Part shown: piece by piece, positions 42,324 to 50,672 of the stretch
Layout: every line of letters starts with the position of its first letter
How positions within the stretch are numbered: the first letter of the stretch is position 1
The notes under the pieces: generated by a model
The model's database searches: none
What the model saw: only the letters and a program-made list of their open reading frames with translations
Told to the model about the DNA's origin: nothing
Position numbers and translations under genes: made by a program
Assembly: GCA_039930045.1 (NCBI GenBank)
Contig: JBDSQB010000007.1
Span: 1 to 64,000, forward strand
DNA: 64,000 nucleotides
Direction of reading: 5' to 3'
DNA from: Chthoniobacterales bacterium
GTDB lineage: Bacteria; Verrucomicrobiota; Verrucomicrobiia; Chthoniobacterales; DASVRZ01

Positions 42324-44542
42324 GGAAGCGTTTGTTAGCTAGAACACTGCAACTCCTGCTGACATTAGGAGCGCTCTGGCTGCTTCTGCCAAAGCCGTCG
42401 CTGCTGGATGGCATTTCGTTTTCCAGAGAGGTATTTGACTCCCATGGACAGCGGCTGGCGGTGACGCTTTCCGCTGACGAAAAATACCGGATATACACTC
42501 CACTGCGGAAGATTGCACCCGAAGTCATTCGAGCGACACTGGAGCACGAGGATCGTTATTTCGAGACGCATCCGGGTTTCAATCCCGTGTCGCTAGTACG
42601 CGCCGCCGGGCGTTATATGAGCGGCCACAAACGCGGCGGCGCGTCCACGATTACGATGCAACTCGCGCGTCTGCGATACGGGCTGCACACACGCAGCATC
42701 GGCGGCAAGTTGAATCAAATTCTCCACGCATTGGAACTGGAGCGTCATTATTCCAAGGAGGAAATCCTCGAAGCCTACTTCAACCTCGCGCCCTACGGCG
42801 GCAATCTAGAGGGAGTCGGTGCCGCGAGTCTTGCGTTGTTTCGCAAGTCGCCTGCGGAGATTTCCAAGTATGAGGCGCTGGCCTTGAGCGTGATCCCGCA
42901 GAGTCCGGCTCGGCGCGGTCCGCTGCGAGATCGGGAGAACCCAGCGTTGCAAGCGGAAATGGTTAGAAAAGGCGGAAGCGAGGCTGGGCAGTTTTGCGTG
43001 ATCTATCGCGGAATGCCTGCCACGGAGGCGCCGCATTATGTGAGAAGCATTCTTGGAAAAAGCACCGGACGCGAGGTGAAAACGACCATCGACCGCGACT
43101 CGCAGCGGATGTTAGTCGAAGTGACTTCCTCCTATCTCCGCACACAGCAACGTCTCGATCTTCAGAATGCCTCGGTGATCCTCTTCGACTGGCAAAAAAT
43201 GCAGACGGTCGCGCATCTCGGCTCTGCGGATTTTTCCAATCGCTCGATCAGCGGCCAGGTCGATGGCGCGCGTGCCCTGCGCTCGCCAGGTTCAACGTTG
43301 AAGCCGCTGGTTTACGCGCTGGCCATGCAGCAGGGACTGATTCATCCCGACTCGATTTTGCTCGATGCGCCGCGTTCGTTTGCCGGTTACAACCCAGAGA
43401 ACAGCGACCGCGAATTTGCCGGTCCGATTCACGCATCGGATGCGCTCGCCCGCAGCCGAAATGTTCCCGCAGTGGAACTATCATCGCGTTTGCACGAGCC
43501 CGATCTCTATCAATTTCTCGGACAGTGCGGCGTGCATTTTCCGAAACCAGCGACGTGGTATGGACTAAGTCTGCCGCTCGGGGGCGGCGAGGCTAGACTG
43601 GAGGATTTGGCGCGGCTCTATGCGATGTTAGCTCGCAATGGCGAGATGAACGGACATCAGAATCTAACTCCCGAGGCGGCGTTTCTAACATTGGAGATGT
43701 TGCGCAAGACCGCGCCGCCCAATGGCTACACTTTGCACGAGCCCGTCTTCTGGAAAACGGGCACCTCGCATGGCTATCACGATGCCTGGTCGGTGGGCGT
43801 TTGCGGCCCGTATGTCCTGGCGGTATGGGTCGGGAATTTCGACGGACACGCCAATCCTGCGTTGATGGGACGCATCGCCGCGGCGCCGCTCTTTTTCCAA
43901 ATCCTGGAGACGCTGGAAAACGCGGGCCAGCTCCCATCCGTGCCGCATCTGCCGCCAGCAGGCGCGAATCTGTGCCAAGTCGAACTCTGCTCCGTCTCCG
44001 GTCAACTGCCCGGGTCGCACTGCAAGTCGCACCGCCCCGGCTGGTTCATTCCCGGGGTGTCGCCGATAGAGACTTGTGCGGTGCATCAGGAAATTTTCAT
44101 CGATTGCGAGTCGGGTCTGCGCCTGCTCACGGACCAAGGATCGCGCCCGGTGCGGAGGGAAATTTTCGAGTTTTGGCCGAGTGACATCCAGAAACTATTC
44201 GCGAAGGCGGGTTTGCCGCGCCGCCAGCCGCCGCCATTTGCACCGACGGATCAGACGTTGAACGCCACTGGCTCGACCCTTAAGATCATTTCGCCGCGAG
44301 CCGGGACGATTTATACGCGCCAATCCAACGGTGTGCGCGAACTCGCCCTGCGCGCGAATTTTTCCCCGGAAACGAAGCGTCTTTTCTGGTTCGACGGCGC
44401 ACAATTCATCGGAGCCTGCGCGCCGGAAGCCTCGCTCCATTGGTCGCCGGGAGCGGGTGCGCATCAGGTCGTGGTCATCGACCAAAACGGACGGCAGGAC
44501 GTGGCGAAGATCCAAATCGAAGTCGTCGGAAACGCTGGCTGA
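42320..44542 (+). CDS. pbpC: Penicillin-binding protein 1C
   Basis: This 740-residue bifunctional enzyme has an N-terminal membrane anchor and a glycosyltransferase 51 domain (LEHEDRYFETHPGFNP with the catalytic Glu, then GGASTITMQLARL, and EAYFNLAPYGGNLEGV). The transpeptidase domain has active Ser in SPGSTLKP (about residue 322) and a KTGTS box (about 478). The C-terminal BiPBP_C-like domain contains ISPRAGTIYTR. It makes and cross-links glycan strands in the periplasm. It is coupled by ATGA to the alpha-2-macroglobulin gene, as in other bacteria. Confidence 0.95.
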   Translation: MRKRLLARTLQLLLTLGALWLLLPKPSLLDGISFSREVFDSHGQRLAVTLSADEKYRIYTPLRKIAPEVIRATLEHEDRYFETHPGFNPVSLVRAAGRYMSGHKRGGASTITMQLARLRYGLHTRSIGGKLNQILHALELERHYSKEEILEAYFNLAPYGGNLEGVGAASLALFRKSPAEISKYEALALSVIPQSPARRGPLRDRENPALQAEMVRKGGSEAGQFCVIYRGMPATEAPHYVRSILGKSTGREVKTTIDRDSQRMLVEVTSSYLRTQQRLDLQNASVILFDWQKMQTVAHLGSADFSNRSISGQVDGARALRSPGSTLKPLVYALAMQQGLIHPDSILLDAPRSFAGYNPENSDREFAGPIHASDALARSRNVPAVELSSRLHEPDLYQFLGQCGVHFPKPATWYGLSLPLGGGEARLEDLARLYAMLARNGEMNGHQNLTPEAAFLTLEMLRKTAPPNGYTLHEPVFWKTGTSHGYHDAWSVGVCGPYVLAVWVGNFDGHANPALMGRIAAAPLFFQILETLENAGQLPSVPHLPPAGANLCQVELCSVSGQLPGSHCKSHRPGWFIPGVSPIETCAVHQEIFIDCESGLRLLTDQGSRPVRREIFEFWPSDIQKLFAKAGLPRRQPPPFAPTDQTLNATGSTLKIISPRAGTIYTRQSNGVRELALRANFSPETKRLFWFDGAQFIGACAPEASLHWSPGAGAHQVVVIDQNGRQDVAKIQIEVVGNAG

Positions 44543-44582
44543 GCGGAGTTAGATAGTTCTCTCTGCGCGTGGAAAAAACTGG

Positions 44583-44656
44583 TCGGGCTGGCGGGATTCG
44601 AACCCGCGGCCTCCTCGTCCCGAACGAGGCGCTCTACCAAGCTGAGCCACAGCCCG
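44583..44656 (-). tRNA. tRNA-Pro (anticodon CGG)
   Basis: Read on the minus strand: acceptor CGGGCTG with CAGCCCG, D-arm GCTC/GAGC, anticodon stem CCTCG/CGAGG with loop TTCGGGA giving CGG, and T-arm GCGGG/CCCGC with loop TTCGAAT. The discriminator is A and CCA is not encoded. It lies between pbpC and the PagL-like gene. Confidence 0.95.
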
Positions 44657-44713
44657 ATGTGACTAAATCTTAAACATTTTTCCGGCTCGCTGCATCCGAA
44701 TTTTTTGAGGTTA

Positions 44714-45325
44714 CTAGAAGGAAAATGAAAGGGCCAATTCCGGCCCGATCGCATTCAGACCCGGATTGGGGTTGGTCTGGCCGCCGTTCGACAGGTGCTG
44801 GAAAAGCACGCCAGTTCGCAGTGAGACGCGGTCGGCCACTTTCCAGCCGACACCAGCGCTGGCGAGAATGTTGAGGGTGAAATCCTGGCCCTGACCGCCC
44901 TTCACGCCACGGCTGTCGATGGCCCCAACCCCGCCACCCGGGCTAAAGTAAAATGAAAGTCGCTCGTCGCCGCGCCACCATTCAAAGGAAGGCCGCAGGG
45001 CCAGTCCGAAATAATGCGTTTCCGGGCCGCCAAAGATCGGTTCCGCAATCACCGTCGCCGTGTTGCGAATGCAAAACGTCCCGGAGCCCAGCGGCCAGTG
45101 CATCCAGCCCGGCGACTTCAGCGTGAGGAGCGCGGGGGCCATGCGGTATGGATGATTCGCCAGCGGAGAGATGATTTTCTTCAGAAACGCCCCGCTGAGA
45201 TCCAGCGTCCAGCTTTCGCGCTCGAGCTGGCTCGGCAAACCATGCTCCACCACCGGCATCGGCTCGCCCGCCTGCAGCGTCGAGAAAGTCCCCAGGAACA
45301 ACAGCAGCCAGGCGCGCATTTTCAT
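44714..45325 (-). CDS. PagL-like lipid A 3-O-deacylase (acyloxyacyl hydrolase family)
   Basis: Start 45325 (MKMRAWLLLFLGTF) gives 203 residues with a signal peptide ending near TLQAGE. The mature part has alternating hydrophobic strands like an eight-stranded outer-membrane barrel and ends in an aromatic residue (LALSFSF). The segment FQHLSNGGQTNPNPGLN matches the PagL active site, with His and Ser two apart. PagL removes the 3-O-acyl chain of lipid A. The overall sequence is divergent, so the substrate is inferred from the motif. A longer upstream start would overlap the divergent nucleotidyltransferase gene. Confidence 0.75.
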   Translation of the reverse strand: MKMRAWLLLFLGTFSTLQAGEPMPVVEHGLPSQLERESWTLDLSGAFLKKIISPLANHPYRMAPALLTLKSPGWMHWPLGSGTFCIRNTATVIAEPIFGGPETHYFGLALRPSFEWWRGDERLSFYFSPGGGVGAIDSRGVKGGQGQDFTLNILASAGVGWKVADRVSLRTGVLFQHLSNGGQTNPNPGLNAIGPELALSFSF

Positions 45326-45430
45326 CGTTGGAATGGACACAGCTTTGCGCCATTTGCCACCGGAAATAGCGAGCCGGGCCTCATTCGAGTTGTATTCCCA
45401 TGGCGGCGCGTGTTGGCTGGTCGGCTCCAC

Positions 45431-46366
45431 ATGATTCGCACCGCATTCGTCCTTGGCGCCGGACTCGGCACCCGGCTCAAGCCCCTCACCGAGCTCCTGC
45501 CCAAGCCGCTCATCCCTGTTTTTCACAAGCCGCTCATCACCTTCGCCTTCGATCATTTGCTCGCGCAGGGATTCGATCAATTCATCGTCAATACCCACCA
45601 TCTGCCTCAGTGCTACGACGAAGAATTTCCCGATTATCGCTATGGAAAACAAGAAATCGTCTTTCGCCACGAGAAGCGCCGACTCGAAACCGGCGGCGGC
45701 ATTAAAAACATTGAGGACCTCGTCCACGGCGAGCCGCTCCTCGTCTATAACGGCGACATTCTAACCGATCTTCCCATCGAAAAAGCCCTCGCCGATCACG
45801 AGCGCAGCGGGCGGCTCGCCACCATGATTTTGCGCTCATCCGGCGGGCCGTTGCAGGTCGCCTTTGATTCGAGTTCCAGTCATATCATCGACATCGCGCA
45901 ACGCCTCGGTGTCGCCCCAGACGCGCCACGTTATCTCTTCACCGGCATCTACATTTTGGAGGCGGAAATCTTTGCCCACATTCCGGCGGACACGCAGATT
46001 TCCATCATCCCGATTCTCTGCGATCTGATTCGCGATCAACCCGGCAGCGTCGGCGGCATTGTCCTCGACGAAGGGCATTGGTGGGACCTCGGAACGCCCG
46101 CTCAATACCTCGAAGTCCACCGCCATTTCTACGATCAATATCTCGATGCTGAGAATCCAGCCAAACTCGACTGGCCGATGCCGATCCAGCCCTCTGCCTG
46201 CATGGTGGATGTCGCTCTGGAAGGCTTGGTGAGCATTGGAAAAAATGTCGAACTCGCCCCCGGTAGCAGCCTGAAGGATATGATCGTCTGGCAGGGGACA
46301 AAATTTTCTTCGCCTGTCCATTACAGCAACGGTATTCTAACTCCACGCGGCTTTTTGACCGCCTGA
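45431..46366 (+). CDS. Sugar-phosphate nucleotidyltransferase, MurU-like
   Basis: This 311-residue nucleotidyltransferase begins IRTAFVLGAGLGTRLKPLTE with the NTP-binding GxGxRxxPLT pattern and lysine in LLPKPLIPVFHKP. Further motifs are NTHHLPQ, YNGDILTDLP (metal-binding Asp) and DEGHWWDLGTPAQYLEVH. It is followed after 8 bases by an AmgK-like sugar kinase. In Pseudomonas and relatives AmgK and MurU convert MurNAc to UDP-MurNAc for peptidoglycan recycling, bypassing the fosfomycin-sensitive step. The pairing is the main reason for this assignment. A mannose- or glucose-1-phosphate substrate cannot be excluded. Confidence 0.8.
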   Translation: MIRTAFVLGAGLGTRLKPLTELLPKPLIPVFHKPLITFAFDHLLAQGFDQFIVNTHHLPQCYDEEFPDYRYGKQEIVFRHEKRRLETGGGIKNIEDLVHGEPLLVYNGDILTDLPIEKALADHERSGRLATMILRSSGGPLQVAFDSSSSHIIDIAQRLGVAPDAPRYLFTGIYILEAEIFAHIPADTQISIIPILCDLIRDQPGSVGGIVLDEGHWWDLGTPAQYLEVHRHFYDQYLDAENPAKLDWPMPIQPSACMVDVALEGLVSIGKNVELAPGSSLKDMIVWQGTKFSSPVHYSNGILTPRGFLTA

Positions 46367-46374
46367 AACGTCTC

Positions 46375-47325
46375 ATGCTCCCCACATCGCTTCTCGATCA
46401 CACCTGCGCGAAATTCCCCGATTTTGCGCCCGAAGATATCGCTGTAACTCCGCTCGAAAAAGGTGGATCGGACCGCAAGTTCTATCGTATCGATACGGGC
46501 GGCGGACGTTCCCTCATCCTCGTGAAATACGGCGATCAACGGGAGGAAAACCGGCACTACGTCGAAGTCGCGCACTTTCTCGCCGACCGCGGAATCAACA
46601 TCCCGCAGATCTACCATCACGACGCCAGCGAAGGCCTTATCTGGATGCAGGACCTCGGCGAGATCGACCTCTGGGCGCACCGCAACGAACCTTGGGAAAC
46701 GCGGAAAGTTTACTATCAAAAAACGCTCGACCAGGCCGCCCGGCTCCACGCGCTCGATCCGCAGACATCGCTGCAACTCCAGCCCATTTTCGACTCGCAT
46801 CTCTATCAGTGGGAGCAAAATTATTTCTTCGAGAATTGCCTCGGACTTCACTTCGGAATCGAGTTTGAGGCGAGTTCCATTCCCATGTTAGAAACCATTC
46901 GCGAGCGTCTTTCTGAGCAGCCGCGAGTATTGATTCATCGCGATTTCCAGTCGCAAAACATCATGGTGCGCGACGAGGACGCCTGGCTGATCGATTTCCA
47001 GGGAATGCGTCCGGGGTTGCTTCAATACGATCTCGCTTCACTGCTCTACGATCCGTATGTCGATCTAACCAAAAGTGAGCGGAGTGAGATGCTAACATAC
47101 TATCAATCGGTCGCTGACATCGCCGATCCTAACTTCACGCGAACCTTCCACGACTGCGCCTTGCAACGTCTCATGCAAGCCCTCGGCGCCTACGGATTTC
47201 TCGGTCATCACAAAGGCAAGCCGGAGTTCCTGCGCCACATTCCCAAAGCGCTCGCGTCGTTGCGGGAAGTCATTGGCGAAATGCAGGGCATGGAGAAGCT
47301 GTCGAACATTCTCGAAGCGTTATGA
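46375..47325 (+). CDS. AmgK-like sugar kinase (aminoglycoside phosphotransferase family)
   Basis: This 316-residue kinase-like protein has LIHRDFQSQNIMV (catalytic loop) and LIDFQGMRPGLLQYDLASLL (metal-binding Asp and following segment). An N-terminal EKGGSDRKFYRI glycine-rich strand and WMQDLGEIDLW are also present. These are typical of the N-acetylmuramate/N-acetylglucosamine anomeric kinase group. It forms a compact pair with the MurU-like gene. A genuine aminoglycoside resistance function is unlikely. Confidence 0.82.
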   Translation: MLPTSLLDHTCAKFPDFAPEDIAVTPLEKGGSDRKFYRIDTGGGRSLILVKYGDQREENRHYVEVAHFLADRGINIPQIYHHDASEGLIWMQDLGEIDLWAHRNEPWETRKVYYQKTLDQAARLHALDPQTSLQLQPIFDSHLYQWEQNYFFENCLGLHFGIEFEASSIPMLETIRERLSEQPRVLIHRDFQSQNIMVRDEDAWLIDFQGMRPGLLQYDLASLLYDPYVDLTKSERSEMLTYYQSVADIADPNFTRTFHDCALQRLMQALGAYGFLGHHKGKPEFLRHIPKALASLREVIGEMQGMEKLSNILEAL

Positions 47326-47337
47326 ATCCTGCGGCGC

Positions 47338-47445
47338 ATTCTTCGGGAGCGCACGCGTCTCGCGTGCTCCAGCGGACGTCTCGAGAGCCGGCCCTTTCGC
47401 GAGACGCAAAAGGGAACACGCGAGACGCGTGCGCTCCCAAAGAAT
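47338..47445. repeat. Long inverted repeat, REP/cruciform type
   Basis: The left arm 47338-47366 and right arm 47417-47445 are complementary over 29 bases with one mismatch. The core is GGGAGCGCACGCGTCTCGCG. The roughly 50-base middle holds a smaller GTCTCG/CGAGAC inverted repeat. It sits between the AmgK-like gene and xseA. The shape fits REP or BIME elements mobilised by RAYT transposases; no RAYT gene is in the window. It could also end transcription. Confidence 0.8.
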
Positions 47446-47469
47446 CTGTGCATCCACGTTTAACTAACT

Positions 47470-48807
47470 ATGGATGAGCTTTTCACCAGCGAACCCCAGG
47501 TTCTAACCGTTGGCGAACTCACGCGCAGCATTCGCGATTTGCTGGAAGGCCGCCTTGGGGATGTGTGGGTGGAAGGGGAAATTTCCAACCATCGCAAGCA
47601 GGCTTCTGGACACCAGTATTTCACGCTAAAGGATGATCGTGCACAACTGGCTTGCGTTCTGTTTGCGCGGACGGCGACGAGGCAAAAACTCACCGACGGC
47701 ATGGCCGTGCAAGTCTTTGGCAACGTGACGGTTTACGAGGCGCGAGGGCAGTATCAGATGATCGTGCAAAAGGTCCAGCCGCGAGGGCAGGGGGCGTTGC
47801 AGGCGAAGTTCGAGGCCTTAAAGCGCAAGCTGGATGCGGAGGGTTTGTTCGATGTTAGCAGGAAGCTAGCATTGCCAAAATTTCCGAGAACCATCGGACT
47901 CGTCACGTCGCCGACCGGAGCCGCCTTGCAGGACATGGTGAACGTCTTTGCGCGTCGTGCGCCGTGGCTGCGATGGCTGCTGATTCCAGTGAAAGTCCAG
48001 GGCGCGGAAGCCGCTGCGGAAATCGCCGGCGCGATCCGGCAGTTCAACGCCGATCATGCGAGTTCCATCGATGTCTTAGTCGTCGGACGCGGCGGGGGGA
48101 GCATCGAGGATTTGTGGCCGTTCAACGAGGAAATCGTCGCCCGCGCCATCCATGCGAGTTCCATTCCTATCGTGTCGGCCGTGGGGCATGAAATCGATTT
48201 CACCATCGCCGATTTCGTCGCCGATTTGCGCGCGCCGACTCCGAGCGCCGCCGCAGAAATGGTCGTGCCGGACGGGGAGGAACTGGCTCACCGGCTGCGC
48301 GTGCTAACCTCGCGTCTGCGCCAGTGTCTCCAGGCCACGATCACTCATGAAAAAGAGAAACTCACCGGACGTCTCGCCCCGGCGTTGCAGCGGGAGGTGT
48401 TGCGGATCGTCGAGCAACACCAGCAATCCGCGGATTTTCTGGCGAGCGATCTGGCGCTGAATCTGGAGCGTCAAATGTCGGCGCTGGAACAACGTTTTGC
48501 GCGCGCGCTCGGTTCGCTGCAACAGCATCGGCCCGATCAGATTCTTGCGCTCAAGCGGCAGTCGTTTCAGCAGAAGCGGGAGCAGTTTCTAACCATCACG
48601 CGCCAATCCCTCGCGCACCGCAAAAACCGGCTCGAACAATGCGGCGGCCTCCTGCGCGTGCTCGGGCCGGAATCCACGCTGAAGCGGGGTTACAGCATTC
48701 TCACGCGGGCGGACGGATCGGTCGTCACGAGTGCGGCGGCGGTCGCGGCTGGCGAGACCCTGCGCAACCGCTTGAGCGACGGCGAGATCATTTCCACGGC
48801 CAACTAA
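47470..48807 (+). CDS. xseA: Exodeoxyribonuclease VII large subunit
   Basis: This 445-residue protein begins with an OB-fold (LTVGELTRSIRDLLEGRLGDVW, then VEGEISNHR). The nuclease core follows with FPRTIGLVTSPTGAALQDM, VGRGGGSIEDLWPFNEE, and SAVGHEIDFTIADFVADLRA. A long helical region and a C-terminal TLKRGYSILTRADG complete the family order. The enzyme degrades single-stranded DNA. The small subunit gene xseB, often next, is not found here. Confidence 0.95.
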   Translation: MDELFTSEPQVLTVGELTRSIRDLLEGRLGDVWVEGEISNHRKQASGHQYFTLKDDRAQLACVLFARTATRQKLTDGMAVQVFGNVTVYEARGQYQMIVQKVQPRGQGALQAKFEALKRKLDAEGLFDVSRKLALPKFPRTIGLVTSPTGAALQDMVNVFARRAPWLRWLLIPVKVQGAEAAAEIAGAIRQFNADHASSIDVLVVGRGGGSIEDLWPFNEEIVARAIHASSIPIVSAVGHEIDFTIADFVADLRAPTPSAAAEMVVPDGEELAHRLRVLTSRLRQCLQATITHEKEKLTGRLAPALQREVLRIVEQHQQSADFLASDLALNLERQMSALEQRFARALGSLQQHRPDQILALKRQSFQQKREQFLTITRQSLAHRKNRLEQCGGLLRVLGPESTLKRGYSILTRADGSVVTSAAAVAAGETLRNRLSDGEIISTAN

Positions 48808-48825
48808 CATTTGACTTCGATTTCT

Positions 48826-49716
48826 ATGCACAACCGAAAATCCATGAAGTCCCTGATCTCTCCCTATCAAATTTCCAGCGGGAAAAAATTTCTCCTCAAA
48901 AGCTGCGACCCATCCGACACGGGCGATTTTAAAGACAAGGAGCACGCGAAGGACAGGCTCGCCGCCGGCGTTGCGCGAATCGCCGAGTTGCAAGAAAAAC
49001 TCTACGCGCAGGATCAATGGTCGCTCCTGCTCGTCTTTCAGGCGATGGACGCGGCGGGCAAGGACAGCGTGATCAAACACGTCATGTCGGGCACCAATCC
49101 ACAGGCCTGCCAGGTGTATTCCTTTAAGCAGCCGAGCAGCGAGGATCTCGACCACGACTTCCTCTGGCGCTGCCAGAAATGTCTCCCCGAGCGCGGACGG
49201 ATCGGGATTTTTAACCGTTCCTATTACGAGGAAACGCTCGTCGTCCGCGTGCATCCAGAGTTTCTCGCGAAGCAAAAACTGCCGCGCCAGCTTGTCGGCA
49301 AAGACATCTGGGAGAATCGTTTTCAGGACATCAACGACTTTGAAAGAACTCAAACTCGCAATGGAACGATCATCCGGAAGTTTTTCCTGAACGTCTCGAA
49401 GGAGGAGCAGAAGAAGCGTTTTCTGGCGCGGCTGGATGATCCGACGAAGAACTGGAAATTTTCCGCGGCCGACGTCGCCGAGCGCGGTCATTGGGACGAA
49501 TACATGGCGGCCTACGAGGACATGATCCGTCACACCGCGACGGAGAGCGCGCCGTGGTTTGTCGTTCCGGCGGACAAGAAATGGTTCACCCGGCTGGTGG
49601 TGGTCGCGGCTGTGATCGATGCCCTGGAGTCGCTCGATCTGGAGTATCCGTCAGTGACCGAGGCGATGAAAAAAGACAACCTCGCCGCCCGGAAAATCCT
49701 TGCCTCGGAAAAGTAG
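48826..49716 (+). CDS. Polyphosphate kinase 2 family protein
   Basis: This PPK2 protein has Walker A-like FQAMDAAGKDSVIKHVMSG, the family SYYEETLVVRVHPEFL, and Walker B-like IIRKFFLNVSKEEQKKRF with FLARLDDPTKNWKFS. PPK2 enzymes move phosphate between polyphosphate and nucleotides (ADP, AMP or GDP). Start 48826 is chosen, with 48844 and a TTG at 48811 as alternatives; no strong ribosome-binding site decides. It follows xseA closely. Confidence 0.9.
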   Translation: MHNRKSMKSLISPYQISSGKKFLLKSCDPSDTGDFKDKEHAKDRLAAGVARIAELQEKLYAQDQWSLLLVFQAMDAAGKDSVIKHVMSGTNPQACQVYSFKQPSSEDLDHDFLWRCQKCLPERGRIGIFNRSYYEETLVVRVHPEFLAKQKLPRQLVGKDIWENRFQDINDFERTQTRNGTIIRKFFLNVSKEEQKKRFLARLDDPTKNWKFSAADVAERGHWDEYMAAYEDMIRHTATESAPWFVVPADKKWFTRLVVVAAVIDALESLDLEYPSVTEAMKKDNLAARKILASEK

Positions 49717-49782
49717 CGGCTGCCGATCTCCGCGATTCCGTCGAAAAAGCGTTGGAGTTTGAGTGAAATCACCACATTCTCA

Positions 49783-49810
49783 TTGCACAGGGGTTGAACC
49801 CGTGTATTTT
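49783..49810 (+). promoter_or_regulatory. Possible sigma-70 promoter before rpmI
   Basis: TTGCAC, a 16-base spacer and TATTTT give a fair match to a housekeeping promoter. Transcription from it would begin only a few bases before the rpmI ATG, giving a nearly leaderless message. The spacer contains a small GGGTTGAACCC hairpin. Confidence 0.4.
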
Positions 49811-49822
49811 CGCGGTCCTCTT

Positions 49823-50032
49823 ATGCCAAAGTCAATTGCCAGACGCAAAACCAAGAAAGCAGCGGCGAAGCGTTTTAAAATCACTGGAACTGGGAAAATT
49901 CTCCGTTCCTCTGCCAATAAACGCCACTTGTTGAGTGCCAAAAGCCCAAAACAAAAACGCCAGGCCGCCAAGTCTTGTCTCGTTGATAAAACGGACATGA
50001 AACGGGTCAAAGACTGCCTGCCTTTCCACTAG
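49823..50032 (+). CDS. rpmI: 50S ribosomal protein L35
   Basis: This 69-residue basic protein (start PKSIARRKTKKAAAKRFKIT) has the conserved HLLSAKSPKQKRQ motif and normal length. ATG 49823 matches the family start. infC, which precedes rpmI in many bacteria, is absent: the upstream gene is PPK2. A 160-base structured gap follows before rplT. Confidence 0.96.
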   Translation: MPKSIARRKTKKAAAKRFKITGTGKILRSSANKRHLLSAKSPKQKRQAAKSCLVDKTDMKRVKDCLPFH

Positions 50033-50192
50033 ACCCATGGGTCTCGTAGAGGCAGCCATCGGATTTTCCACCCAAGAGACACTCCACCGCTTTTTTAGCT
50101 GGGGTCCTCTTCACCGAATGAACGGGGTCGGGAAATCATCAACCAAACCAACAGTTCATTCGTGGAGACCGCGCCCAAGCGGATTTTAGAAC
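50033..50192 (+). promoter_or_regulatory. Structured leader between rpmI and rplT
   Basis: This 160-base gap starts with a perfect 14-base palindrome (AGACCCATGGGTCT, 50031-50044) overlapping the rpmI stop region. It also contains a 9-bp stem, CGAATGAAC (50115-50123) with GTTCATTCG (50154-50162). In other bacteria L20 represses its own operon by binding a leader RNA. An autoregulatory site or an rpmI/rplT attenuation element is plausible but inferred. Confidence 0.45.
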
Positions 50193-50576
50193 ATGCCAAG
50201 AGCCACTAACGCACCCGCCAGCCGCGAACGCCGCCGCCGGGTCATCGAAAAAGCCAAAGGTTTCCGCGGTCGCCGCTCGAAACTTTTCCGCTACGCCAAA
50301 GACGCCGTCATGAAGGCCCAATACTGGGCATATCGTGACCGCAAAACCAAGAAACGGAACTTCCGTTCCCTCTGGGTGCAACGCCTCAACGCTGCCGCCC
50401 GCGAGCAGGGGCTGACTTACAGCCGATTCATGGAAGGCCTCAAAGCCGCCAACATCGACTTGGACCGCAAGGTTCTCTCGGACATCGCCATCACGGACGA
50501 TTCGGCGTTCAAATCCATCATTGAGCAGGTGAAAGCCGCTCTGGATAAGAAGAACTCGGCGAGACAAGCGGCCTAA
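50193..50576 (+). CDS. rplT: 50S ribosomal protein L20
   Basis: This 127-residue rRNA-binding protein has the family core [34 protein letters not shown]-like spacing (here [18 protein letters not shown]), and a C-terminal helical domain. L20 assembles early on 23S rRNA and often controls its own operon. It is followed by two hairpins and then pheS. Confidence 0.96.
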   Translation: MPRATNAPASRERRRRVIEKAKGFRGRRSKLFRYAKDAVMKAQYWAYRDRKTKKRNFRSLWVQRLNAAAREQGLTYSRFMEGLKAANIDLDRKVLSDIAITDDSAFKSIIEQVKAALDKKNSARQAA

Positions 50577-50591
50577 CTCGACTGAAAAACC

Positions 50592-50653
50592 CGGTCATCA
50601 CCGGGCCATCTGAAACTTTGAAGCCGAGTCACTCACACTGACTCGGTTTTCGT
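50592..50653 (+). terminator. Hairpin plus intrinsic terminator after rplT
   Basis: A small hairpin CCCGGT/ACCGGG is followed by a stronger stem CCGAGTCA/TGACTCGG (50624-50646, loop of seven) running directly into TTTTCGTTT. This fits a rho-independent terminator, 20 bases before the pheS ATG. It could act as an attenuator for pheST. Confidence 0.75.
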
Positions 50654-50672
50654 TTCCACCTCTTTTTCACTC

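Noticed and set aside
42320-44542. Assignment as PBP1A/1B
   Set aside because: The BiPBP_C-like C-terminus and coupling to alpha-2-macroglobulin fit PbpC.
46375-47325. Aminoglycoside resistance phosphotransferase
   Set aside because: The family name is shared, but the adjacent MurU-like gene and motif set favour a sugar kinase.
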